This document shows, in pieces, positions 46,901 through 58,349 of a stretch of 64,000 nucleotides of DNA; the stretch's first letter is position 1, and each line of letters opens with the position of its first letter. The DNA lies in NCBI GenBank assembly GCA_016748015.1, contig JAAOMT010000085.1:62001-126000 (forward strand). The letters are read 5' to 3'. The translations under genes were made by a program, and so were the position numbers. This DNA comes from Geosiphon pyriformis. Taxonomy: Eukaryota; Glomeromycota; Glomeromycetes; Archaeosporales; Geosiphonaceae. The notes beneath the pieces were generated by a model, which saw nothing but the letters and a program-made list of their open reading frames with translations, was not told the origin of the DNA and searched no databases.

Positions 46901-48593
46901 ACAGGTGTGATCTGTATTTTTTCTGAATATAATATGTTCTTGGATGTTCCTATGGCTAATGCTTTTAAATTTCAAAGTAGAACTCCTATGTCTTTTGTTT
47001 TCAGTAATTCAAATTATTCTAAATATTTTTTTTCACTTTAATGCTATGAGGTTGCCTTTGTAGAACAGCTTTACAACTATAAAGACAATGTTTTTGATTG
47101 GAAAATATTCAAGTAGTAGAAGTGATTAGATCCTTGTGGCCTAATTCTGGTTTGGTTTGAGCTCTCTGTTCATTTTCTTTGTGGTGTGAGTCTTTTTTCT
47201 GTCTCCTTTCCACCTTTGAACAGTGGCAGCTCTTTAAATATTCTTGAGTTTTATGAGTTTGAGATCATTTGTGATGATTTTTTGGGTACTAAAGTGGATT
47301 AACTTTCAGTTTATATGAATAAATCTTTATGTGATTTGGGAACTTTGGACATAAAGACTGGTGCTGCAGCTTTTTTCAAAAACATGAATTTAAGTTTAGG
47401 TGTTAGAGTCTTGGGTTTGGTGTCTTTTACTATGGCAAAGTTGTAGGCCATTGTATTGGTTCTTGAATGTATTACTTTATCTCATTTAGTCAACCTATAT
47501 TCAAACAGTCAGACTGCTATGGATAGTTGCAAATCAGAATTAAGTTTGGCTTGTCCAGATTTCAGGAATTATTGTTGAATTAAACATCATCACATTGTGA
47601 ATATTATCCAATGCAAAAATTTAAAGATTAATTGGCACAAGGTTAAGAGTCACTTGGGTGTTGCAGGTAATAAACATGTTGATATGCTTGCCAGGGCTGC
47701 CATTTTCTTTAGTTGGTGTCTTCTATATTTGGTCAGTGAGCATTATATTAGAATTGGTAGTAATACTGTTTCTGGCAACTCTAGATATTTTATTCATGGG
47801 GTTTTTTGGTCAATTAATTGTGTGTGTTGGGAGATTAACTCTGGCTCTTGAATTGTGTTGGATAGTTTACATGCAGATATTAATTGGTTTAAGTCTTTTC
47901 TGGTTTGGCATCCTAACTTCTATATGGCTGCTGGTTTTACCAGCAAATGTTCAGCTAAATTCTACACATATCTTATGAAAGCTCTATATCATTGGCTACC
48001 TATTGCTTTGCATAAGTGGCTGTACAACAAGTGTTATTCCAATGTTGTATGTTTGTTTTGTGGTAAAGTGAAGGTTTCAAACCATGTTTTTTCTTGTGCT
48101 TTTGATACTGCTGGTTATGTTTGGTTAGTGAATGCTTATGTGAATACTTGAAGAGCATTTTCTGGTCTTTTTTACTCTGCTTCTTGTGTTTCACAATTGT
48201 TATCTATCTGTGTTTCTGATGTTGTAATTAGTGTGGCTTTGTGTAAGGGCTTTGTTTTTAATAACTGGTATTGTGAGTCTGTTTCTATTTTCGAGGATCC
48301 CAAGATAGCAAGTCAAAATATTATTAATTTTGTGCACAAATTTTGTCTGGCTTTTCAGAATAAATTTTGGTTGATTTGTGCCAAATACAGAGCTTTCATG
48401 GAGAAGAATAAGCTAATCCTACATGATGGATCTATTTTTGTTTCAGTTTCTGGGTTTTTTTTTGTTGCTTTTGGCTAGCATAGTCAAATTATTAGGTATA
48501 GTTGAAATTATTGATGTTAGTTTCAGTTTTTATAAATCTTGTTTGTTTTTCTCAGGTATAGGTAACATGGTTTCTGTTCATATAGGTGGTTAG
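43909..48593 (+). pseudogene. LINE E ORF2
   Basis: Endonuclease to about 44660 (YNIKGINNAAKQ; TETKLKG; VILGSNFNKD for GDFN). RT with motif A DIHKTYNSVG near 45870, motif B GLDQGEVF near 46034, and motif C FVNNI at 46211-46225 (both Asp changed to Asn). RNase H near 47310-47740 (MNKSL for TDGSL; KVKSHLGVAGNKHVD). Finger CLFCGKVKVSNHVFSC near 48050-48100. Predicted dead, with stops and frameshifts throughout. Confidence 0.83.
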
Positions 48594-48700
48594 TATTGTT
48601 TTGTTTGACCTGAATGGCTGGTCATGTGTAGAAAATGCATAATTTACATTTAGTTTAGATCAATTATATAATGTATTATATAAACATATAAAAAAAAAAA

Positions 48701-49899
48701 AACATTATAAAATCAAATAATTAAGATTAAACCAATTTTTTAATATCTTAATAATTTATTTTTTTAGAAAAAATAGAGTTTATATAATTAAAGCTAATTA
48801 AACAAACAATTATAAAATATTAAAATACATATTAAACTTTGTTATATATTTTTTTAATAAGCATTAATATTTATAATCTGTGAAATTTTGTTGGTTTAAT
48901 TAATAAAAAAACTTGTATTATTAATTATAATCTGATAATTTATTCTTATATTAAATGTGTAATTATTTGGTTTAATAATAATAAAAATCTGGTTAAGACT
49001 TTAATTATTATTTTTATTATAAAAAATTTTTTTTATTGGTTTTATTTAATTTTAATAAATTATTTAACTTATAGTAAATCTTAATTATATTTTTTTTTAG
49101 TATAATTTTTTTGCAAATAAACAAATTTGGTCTGAAAATTGTTGAAATTTCAGTTTTATGAATTTGTCAATATATTAAATTTTCATTAATTAAAATATTG
49201 AATTTTGTAAAATATTTTACATGTATTAAATAAGTTATAGAGTCTAAAAGCTGCTCTGAATTTATAGCAAGTATTTATTAGTCTGGCTATTGTCTTAAAT
49301 TTGTTGTGTATTTGCTTTTGTATAGCTTTGAAGATAAGATTGGTTGTTTTTAGTTCTAGTTTCTGTTGGTACAGTGTTTTTTTAATTTCGAAATATCAAT
49401 AATTAGAAGTATATTCACTGTTTTTATTAAGACATATTTGAAGTTTTTATTGTATTGTGACATTTGGAGAAATGTCAATAAGTGTAAACAATAAGTTTTT
49501 TTTTAAAGCTTGTTTCAAAAGTTTTGGTAATTGATTTTTAGAATAACTTCTTGTGTTTTTTTATAAAAATAATATTTTTGAAAATTATTTACTACTAAAA
49601 CTGTAGTTTTTTTTTAAGTATAATTAATTTAACTTTTATTGATTGTAATAAATAAGTCAGAAAGTATTTTTAAAGTTAATATTAATTTTTGGAATATTTG
49701 TTAAATATTTTGAAAAATAAATATTATAAAGTTAAATAGAATTTAAATAAATTTTTTGTAAAAATAAAAGAAAAAAAAATTATTTTTGGTATAAAAGTTT
49801 TATATATTTTTAGTTTGGATATTTTCTGGTAATTATTTTATTATTTTTGTTTAATGTTTCTGTATTATTTTAAAAGAAATACTATTAAAAATTAAATTA
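48701..49899. other. A/T-rich stretch with no recognised gene
   Basis: It may hold the downstream end and LTR of the minus-strand Gypsy3 relic. No motif confirms this. Confidence 0.4.
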
Positions 49900-52520
49900 A
49901 ATATTCAAATTTGGTTGTTGTTTTATTATAACTATTGGTTCTAAATTTTAGAAAATATTTTCAGGATTAATTAAAAAAAAATATGTATTAATTTGTAAAA
50001 TTAATGATTTAAGATTGTTTCTAAAATAATAGTGCTTCAATTAATTTCTATGTACAACTTTGGTTAAAACTTTGTTATTAAGTCATAACTTGTATAATTC
50101 ATTGCCTAAGATTTTATGAATATAAAATAGTTTGTCTTATTTATGTTTAAAATTTTCACTTTATTGTTTTTTAGTCTTAGTTCTGTATAAGAAAATTTTG
50201 TTTTTAACTTTAAATTTGTTGGTGACTAGTGACAATTTGTTGACATACTATTTTTTTTGTTAAGCTTAAAAGTATTTAATATAAGTGGCTGTAATTTGTT
50301 GTTTTCCTTTCAATGTACTAAAAAAAATGTAAGCTCTTTATTAAAATGTTTATTAGAAGTTTTTTTTGGTAATAGATTATACTAGATATGTTTCTACAGT
50401 AAATTTAATTGACAATATTGCTGTTTTTTTGTAAGTTAAATCAAATAATATGTGTTTTATTGTATCTTGTTTTAGTGTTTTATATACTAGTAACACTAAT
50501 AGAATAAAAATATCTTATTTCTGCTCAAAATTGGTTAAGACTTTGGTTAGTAATTTACATAATGTCTAGTTAAAATGTTCCATTAATTCATTTGTTTATG
50601 AATGATATAGTAATAATAAAAGTCATTTGACTTTAAATTACTTACAAATTTTTTGTATTAAGTTGTTTACAAAGTGTGTTTCTTGATTAGATAAGAGTTC
50701 AATTAAATATCTATGTTTATAAATAATATTTTTGTAAATAAAATTTCTTATTAATTTTGTATCTGCTTTTTAGATGACTTTGGTTTCAGGTCATTTGGTA
50801 AGATAATTTATTGTGACTGCTATATAACAGTTTTTTTGAATAGTAATAAGTAGTAATCTGATTAAATCAATTTCTATTTTGTTAAAAAGTTGTCCAACTT
50901 TAATTGGATTTAAAGATTCAATAAGACAAGTTTTTTCTCTTTTTTGATAACTATTACATGATTCTATATATTGTTAAATGTTTTAATACATATATAGCCA
51001 AAAATAATGTTCAAGTATTTTTTAGATTATACTATTTTTTTTTAAGTATATTGATAAAAAATTTGTGTATATGTTGTATAAGATGGTTTTTTTCTTATTT
51101 TGTTGGACTAATCTGAATAAATTTGTTGGTTTTTTGTGGTTTTAGTAATAAATTTTGTTATGCAAAATAAAATATTGCTTTGCTTGGTTTTGTAGTCAAT
51201 GTTTTTCAATTAAAAATTAATTTTCTGGTATATTAAGAATGTCTAAATAGTTTTTGATGTTGTTGTAGTTTTCAAAATCCATTGTTTTGTTATTAATTTG
51301 TTGAATTGTTGAGTTGTTAGTATAAGTTCTAATTTTGTTTTATCTAGAAAAATTATTAATATTTATATATAATTTTCTTGATTTGTAGTATATAATATAT
51401 TTGTAATTAGCTAGAAAATCAGTCTATCAAAATTGCTTTGTATTGAGTTCAGATCTTTTTTTATTGAGCTATTTAAGATTAATATTATTTATAATAATGT
51501 TGAATTGGTGTTTATTTCTGAAGTATTGCTAAAAGTATTTGAAAACCCAAATAATGGCTGCTGTTTCTAATTTAATTGAGCCATATTTAAGTTCTGTTGG
51601 TTTAAAAGTTCTGTTAGCATAGGCAATTACTTATTTATTGCAATTATTATTTAATTGTAATAGAATAATACTAAAGATTATATGTAAAGTATCAGTAACT
51701 AACTAAAATCTTTTGTTGAAGTCAAAATAAGCAAAAAATAAAGCCATAATAAGTCTTTCTTTGAGAATATTAAATGCTTGTTATTGGATTTGAGTTTATT
51801 AATATCTTTATTAATTAGGTAATTAAGTAAATTAATTAATTTTGTGCCAGTTATTTTGTATAGTTACATTTTAATAAATGTCAACTTTTTTCTAAAAATT
51901 GCTTATTTAAAAGCTTATTAAATTGTTTAGTTATTTTATAGTAAAAGTTAATTCTTCTACAAAAATTTTGTTTATAGACTATTCTAATAATTATAATAAT
52001 AAAAAAAGAAAAAATATAAAAAATATAAAAAATATAAAATTTTGTTAAAAGAATTATTTTCTGATTCAAGTTTGGAGTTACTAACTGTTTATTAAAATTG
52101 GTAGTTAATTAATTTCAAAATATTAGTTAAATTTTATAGAATTTTAAATGTAATTATTTTAAGAATTGGTTTTCAAAGTATATTTTTATTTTGAATTTGT
52201 GCTGTAGGATAATTCTAAAAAAGATAAGATATTTATAGTAAAATACATTTTCTTAAAAAAAAAGCTCTTCTTTTATATAACTTGTTGTAATACTAGTTTA
52301 TAAACTTAAATTTTTTCTTTTGCTATAATTTTGGCAAACTAAAAATATATTTTGTTAAACTACAAGTTATTTTATTAAACTATTAACTATTTATTATTTT
52401 GACAAATTTTGGCAAATTCTTGAATATTATATAGTTTGGAGTATTGTATAATTTGATTATTTTAATTTTTATTGTACAAATTAGATTATTAATTAAATAG
52501 TAATATTTGATAATTTAATT
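49900..52520 (-). mobile_element. Gypsy3: decayed Ty3/Gypsy pol relic
   Basis: Minus-strand translation shows an RT/RNase H connection near 51760-51960 (INLLNYLINKD). RNase H lies at 51500-51740 (YFDFNKRF; VIAYANRTFKPTELKYGS; KLETAAIIW). Integrase lies at 50450-51000 (SYQKREKT; GQLFNKIEIDLI; AVTINYLTK; ETHFVNNLIQK; ELMEHFN carrying the catalytic Glu). Many stops, mostly at Trp/Gln positions. Gag, protease and LTRs were not identified. The RNase H text differs from Gypsy2, so this is another subfamily. Confidence 0.7.
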
Positions 52521-52529
52521 AAGTAATAA

Positions 52530-53187
52530 AATAATAATTGAAATAATATTAATATATACTAATTAATAATAGAAACTATAAGAATAATTTTATGCTAATT
52601 AATAATTAAAATTTCTTTAATAATATTATTGACCTAATCATTAATCTGGTTATTAATTACTTTTAATAACTATATAAGTGATGAGTTTCTTAACTATAGA
52701 AAAACATATAGTAATTGATCAAGAATAAATAAAATAACAACTATTATCTCAATTTTTCTCCTATTAGTTATTCTTTTTTCCTTATCTTCAAGTATCTAAA
52801 CATCTTGAAATAAAAAATTACTTGTTGGCATTTATCTACCCTTTTTTTGAATTATATAATTGTAGTATTTGAAGATTATTCAATAAAATATGACTAAAAA
52901 GCACATATAATATCTAATATTAAATTTTAAAAACACTAACATAAGACATAAAATTATATTAGTGTGTTATTATTTGTTGACAGTACAGATTATCCTTTTA
53001 TCTTCAAATTTTTTGGTTATTCTTTAAAAAAAATAACAATTAAAATATTTTATAAAACTGATCTCACATATTAAATTCATACTTATTTAATTTGTTTCTT
53101 AAAGTTGAATTTCTTTTGATTTATTCTATTATTATACAATCCTGTTTTCTCTTACTATCTATTAGCTTATTATTCCAACTTATAACA
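52530..53187 (+). repeat. Solo LTR of the Gypsy2 family, opposite orientation
   Basis: Matches the reverse complement of the Gypsy2 LTR along its length. Landmarks include AACTATATAAGTGATGAGT (TATA region), TTACTTGTTGGCATT, TTATTTGTTGACAGTACAGA, and the end TTCCAACTTATAACA. About three 12-bp units remain before the TATA box. No matching internal sequence adjoins it, because the neighbouring Gypsy3 relic runs the other way. It is probably left by recombination between two LTRs. Confidence 0.75.
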
Positions 53188-53404
53188 ATTTTATTAATTT
53201 ATTTTAACTAAAATTTTATTATTAATATTTGAAAAAAATATGTACAAATTATGTAATCTAAAACAAATACCAAATTTCTCTGTAATTTTAAGCAGTTTTA
53301 TAATATTACTAGAAAATTAAGATAACAAGTTATAAATAATAGAAAACAAAAAGTTATTATAAGATATTAAACTATATTTTACTGTAATATTTTTGTATTT
53401 TATT
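53188..53404 (-). pseudogene. Possible LINE RT scrap
   Basis: Minus-strand text near 53235-53290 reads REIWYLF-stop-IT, resembling REVWLVLQNM before RT motif A in LINE C. Very short and A/T-rich, so this is a weak call. Confidence 0.25.
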
Positions 53405-53547
53405 TTATTTTTTATTTTTTTTATTAATGTTTAACAAGTGAGGCCCAAAAGCCACCTAGTGCAATACATTAAACTAAGCAATCTAAACTAAGTGCTAATC
53501 ATGCACTTTCTACACGTGACCAACCACTTGGACCAATTAGAGCAACA

Positions 53548-56500
53548 CTATAAATCTATCAGAACAGAAACCACACCATTTATACCAGAAAAAAAGCAGC
53601 TATGTTCATGAAAACCAAAACAGACACCAACCACCTCGGAAATCCCAAGCAACCTAATCATCCCAGCAGAAAACATGTATGACAAACCATGAATCACAAG
53701 ATACACAGAACCATCAAGTAGAATTAAACTGCCTTTTTCCATCAAAGCCCTATATTTAGCTCTAACCACTCAAATATCCAAGCAGTAAGCAGTACCCAAT
53801 TCTCGAACAAAATCAACAATAAACTTGCCCACAACCTTGGTATTACCTAGAATAGATGAAGCTTCCTGAACCCAATCTCTGAACACAAAACCTTTGCCCA
53901 CAGTAGTATACAACACATTATCAGATGTGCACAGAGAAAGCACCTGTGAAACACGAGACGAATGCAAGTCCAATCCAGAAACACTTTGTCACTTGACCAG
54001 ATGAGACTTAAGAATACTCTTACAAGCATCAAAATTAAATGTGCAAATGAAGAAATGGTCGGAACTTTCCACCTCACCACAATGCAGACATGAGACACTT
54101 GGGTAAATCTTACTATACAGACATTTTCACACAGCAACTAGGAGATGGTAGTGAAGAGCCTTTAAAAAATAAGAGCACAAACCAGCCATAGATTTACTGG
54201 TAAAGCCAGCTGCCATATGGGAGTCAGGATGCCACACTAAAGCAGTATGAAACCAGTCCACATTACCAAGCAAACTGTTATCAACAACGTTGAAACCAGA
54301 ACCAAACTCCTAGTGAGCCTGATTAATAGACCTGAAAATCTCACAAGCAAAATAACGAACATTTCCAGACACTGTCTCCCCAGTAGCCATGATAAATCTC
54401 TCTCTAACCAAAACAGGAAGCACCAAAGAAGAGCTTGCAGCTAGACCAACCAACTTATTAGCATACTCATTACCTACAACATCTGAATGTCCTTTTATCT
54501 TATGCCAAGAAACAATAAGCTGCTTATCTCTAATTAAATTGACAATGCCATGTCACTCCATCCAACAGTGGTTGTGGAAATCCAGAGACACCAGAGCAGA
54601 TTCAGCCACACATACATCCAATGCAGCCTAACTGTCTGAATAAACCACCACAGAACTGTCAAGAGAAACACACTTTAATGTCAAAGCAATCGCCAGCAGT
54701 TTTACCATAGTCAAAGACACCAATCCACCAATCTTAACACCAATATCCATGTCCAGATCTGAGAAATAAGCAGCAGCACCACATTTCATTTCACATGAAC
54801 CCAAATCTCTCAATGATCTATCAGTGTAGACATTGACTACCCTTATATTTGCTGAAGAGAGACAATGGCTCAATCTGGAAACTACACCTGAACTGCAAAC
54901 ATTCATATCCCATGAATCTTTAATGCGCAAATCATCAGAAGTAGAAGATTGATTCAAAAAATTACAAATCAAAGTGAACCAATGAGGGGTGAGGCCCCTC
55001 GGATCAAGTCTCTTCCAATGACGAAAGCTTTTTCAATCAAAAATTAAACTTTTTTTGATATATAACTGCTCAGCAAAGGGGACCCAAACTTTTTGAGAAA
55101 TAAAGAGACATTATAAAACAAAAAAGCACTTAGGACTGCAGATATTGGTGTTCCACCAAAAAATCAGAATGCAGAAACAGAGAGATTGCCAAGAGACATG
55201 CCACAGTCCAAAAAATTCTAACAACTCCTGCCAAAAAATTATTGACCAGACTGACATGCAACCTAATTGGACAACATAAAAGATAAATAGATGACTAACC
55301 CAAGACTTGAAGATCCAGAGATCTATGATTGAACAAATGACCAAGAATACCATCAGCGTTTGAGAAACACAACACAGAAGCCACCTTGTATTCAGTTTGC
55401 AACTGCTCAAAAGATCTTAAACCATACAAAAAAGGATGATAAAGGGTCTCATTGGGAAAGTCTCTTGGAAGACCAGCTTTAAGCCTTAACCCCTTCTTGA
55501 TCAATGTATCCCACTTCATACACACATTCCTGGAGACAAAGCTGAACTGAGTCCTATAACTGATAATTGGTTGTAACACAGCTAATACTAAATAAAAAAA
55601 CTGCTTGTCTGAAATAGCTTTCTTGAGAACCAAATTGACAAAAAACTTGACATCCATGTGTGCCTTAGCCAAGCTTGGTTTGGACAATCTCTCAGATGAC
55701 AAATAAATGCCAAGATATCAATAAGACTTTTTTTTGCAAGCAATTGAAATTGGCAGATCACTAATTGACAATGAAGTATTACTAACTCTCTGATTAATAG
55801 AAATGGCTACAGTTTTTTCATTATTGATAAAAATGTTATTTATCTTAAAAAATTCACTTGCTGTGTCCAGGATATACTGAGTGGCAGCCTGACTGCTTCT
55901 CACCCAGATGGTATTATCCATGAATACACCAGCAGCCAGAAAAGAAGTCAAACTGCCTTGGTTTTCTATTCTGCTAGTCTTAGCTACAAATTTAGTATCA
56001 ATTCAGTAACCACACAAACTTTTCTGTCTTTTGACCTCACACAAAAGGGGGTCATAAAAAATTCTCCACAGCAAAGGAAAGAAAACCTCACCCTGATCAA
56101 GACTATCATGCACCCAGTAGTCATCTGTTAGACCAAAATCAGTCATAATCTGGTTAACGCAGTTATTGTGAATTAAACCAAAAAATATAATAAAATGCCT
56201 GCACATTTTGATCTGAACCAAACTATTATGCAAGTAATGCCAACCTACAAAGTTATAGGCTTTATGCATATCTTGTAACACAAGCCAAAGCTTACAATCC
56301 TTTTCCAAAGTGTCTTTAACAACTGAACCAATGGCAAAAATAGGAGACTAAGTGGTCGTTCTTTTAAGCACTAAAAAATTGTTCTCACGAAGTACTGCAT
56401 GCTGAAAAAATTCTGTCAGACAACAACTTAGAAAGAATCTTATGGGCAGTCTCAATTAAAGCAATTGGCCTAGTATTTGTTAAGACACCCCTTCACTCAT

Positions 56501-58217
56501 AGGGCTTGGGAATCATTGACACCCAAGCTTCCTTCCAACAATGGGGAATTAACTTACATGCCAAACAAATATTCAGAAGATCCAGAAGCAAGCCTAACAC
56601 AGAATCATTACAATGTTTCCAAAGTTCATTTGAAATGCCAAACAAGCCAGCAGCTTTACCATTAGGCAAATTTTTAATTACACATATCAAGTCATTCAAA
56701 CTGATAGCATTTATTACACCCAAAAAAGCATTATTATCAACATAATCTAATGGCAGGTATTGATGTTACCACAAATTGGAAACACTTCTCAGCATGGCCC
56801 TCTTTCTTATTCAGCCCTCTATTATACTATCAACCTTATTTTTAACCTCTACCAAGTCCAAAATCAAGCTGCCATCAGAGACTAAATGATCTAACACCAC
56901 TTTGTGGAATGGGCATTCCAAAACACTATGGATCATATGGCCTTTGTTGACCACAAAACTCTCCATCTTTCTTTCAATAGCTGATCTAATGTCCAACTCC
57001 TTGGCTTGCAAAGACTTGGCAAGCTTAAAGGCACAATAATACCTCCTCATGTCACAAAGAGCAGAATGGACATGATTAAAATTTGCACCAAAACTCACAA
57101 GATCACAAACAACAGAAGTTTTGTCACTATTCATAGAAATTTAGCATCTTAATAGAGACTCAAATCTGCTGGAGTCTGCCTTGTAAGAAGCCTTGACAAT
57201 TTTTGACACCAAAACCTCCAAGTTATGCAACTTAGAAGACTCTTTGGTAAACATCCCATCATAACCCTTAAACCATTTCTTCTTGAAAGCACCATTAGCT
57301 GAAAAAACCATCACTTTGTAAACAGTATCCCACATAGTATTCAAATCAGAAAACTTCTTAGCAGCCTCAAATTCGTCTAAAAACATGACAGCATTGGCTG
57401 CAGTAGCATCTTTAAACTCACCCCATTTTGCTATATCTGCACTTTTGACATCAAACTTCCAATGATCTTTATTCACCTGCTTGCATATTGAACTTAAACA
57501 GACATTGAGCAAACCACCCAAACCCACGGAAGCAGATACAGCTTTGTGGTCAGTATCAAAATATTCCTTGACATTGGCCACACTATCATCTGTTACAGCA
57601 TTGACCAAACTCGAAGAAATGAAAATGTAGTCAAGAGCTTTAGTGACACTGCAGGAATTGGTTCACGTAGGTGTCTTAACAAATAAACTTCCCCCTAAAA
57701 AATCAACTAAATCCAAATCAAAGCATTTCTTGAAGCTAGCACACTTTTAGAACCCATCTTTGTTAAAATCACCACCCAAAATAACAAAGAAGGACTCGTT
57801 TACTGCCTTTGTAATGAGAAAGTTGATTTCACCAGCCTAAGAGAACCAAACCACCGATAACACACCAGCATAGAGTCCCAAAATTAACACAGAAAGATTA
57901 TTCTTGAAGAGTAATTTGAGAGAAAGGAGACAACCAGGAATCTTGGAAACCTTACATACATGTTTTACCAAAGAAATGTCCATGATAATCACCACACCAG
58001 AACCCAAATGACCAAAGTCCAAACCAGAGGTGAAAACCCAAACACCATCAAATTTATTCATAATCCATGGGTGGATCTTGCCCTTCAACTTAGTCTCAAT
58101 AACAACAGAAATCAAATTGTTCATCTCTTTATGCCAACATATTACATTATTCTGTTTTGTAGAATTATTTATACCCCTAACATTGCATGTGGCAATCTTC
58201 CAAACTAGACTGGTCAT
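53548..58217 (-). pseudogene. LINE F ORF2: endonuclease, RT, RNase H, finger
   Basis: Starts at ATG 58217 (MTSLVWKIATCNVRGINN). The endonuclease keeps ETKLKG, GGDFNKDG and DTDHKAV. RT has DMHKAYNFVGW (motif A), SLDQGEVFFPLLW (motif B) and FMDNT at 55910-55924 (motif C, second Asp changed to Asn). RNase H has YTDRSLRD, with the DG Gly changed to Arg. The finger region is at 54040-54110. Stops and frameshifts split it into about ten pieces. Several stops are at positions that are Trp in LINE D. Confidence 0.86.
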
Positions 58218-58345
58218 TGAGAAAGAGATTTGGGAGATGCATTGCCAGCCAAAATCGAACCATTAAATCTCGCTGTAAGACTTAGAACTGAGGCAAAAAG
58301 TCCTTCCAACATGCTTTCCAATCTTTTTACTTCAGTAAAAGCAGA
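58214..58345 (-). pseudogene. LINE F ORF1, last 40 codons
   Basis: VKRLESMLEGLFASVLSL aligns with VKLENMLEGLFASVMSL of LINE G. Ends SLSQ-stop, with TGA in ATGA (58214-58217) overlapping the ORF2 start. Upstream sequence is lost at the junction with LINE G. Confidence 0.75.
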
Positions 58346-58349
58346 AGAG

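Larger units (their letters stand above)
41995..48700 (+). mobile_element. LINE E: full-length, strongly decayed LINE
   Basis: Same plan and length as LINE C: ORF1 to 43912, ORF2 43909-48593, 3' UTR block GGCTGGTCATGTGTAGAAA at 48622-48640, and a tail of A near 48690-48702. More stops and more A/T than LINE C or G. Confidence 0.86.
53405..58345 (-). mobile_element. LINE F: 5'-truncated LINE
   Basis: Runs from an A tail (T run near 53405-53430) and 3' UTR (block at 53506-53524), through all of ORF2, to the last about 40 codons of ORF1, where homology stops at about 58345. The plus-strand LINE G starts right beside it, head-to-head. Moderately decayed. Confidence 0.86.

Noticed and set aside
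51881-52069. Minus ORF with repeated YIFYIF text
   Set aside because: Produced by an AAAATAT-type simple repeat (52012-52040) within the Gypsy3 relic.
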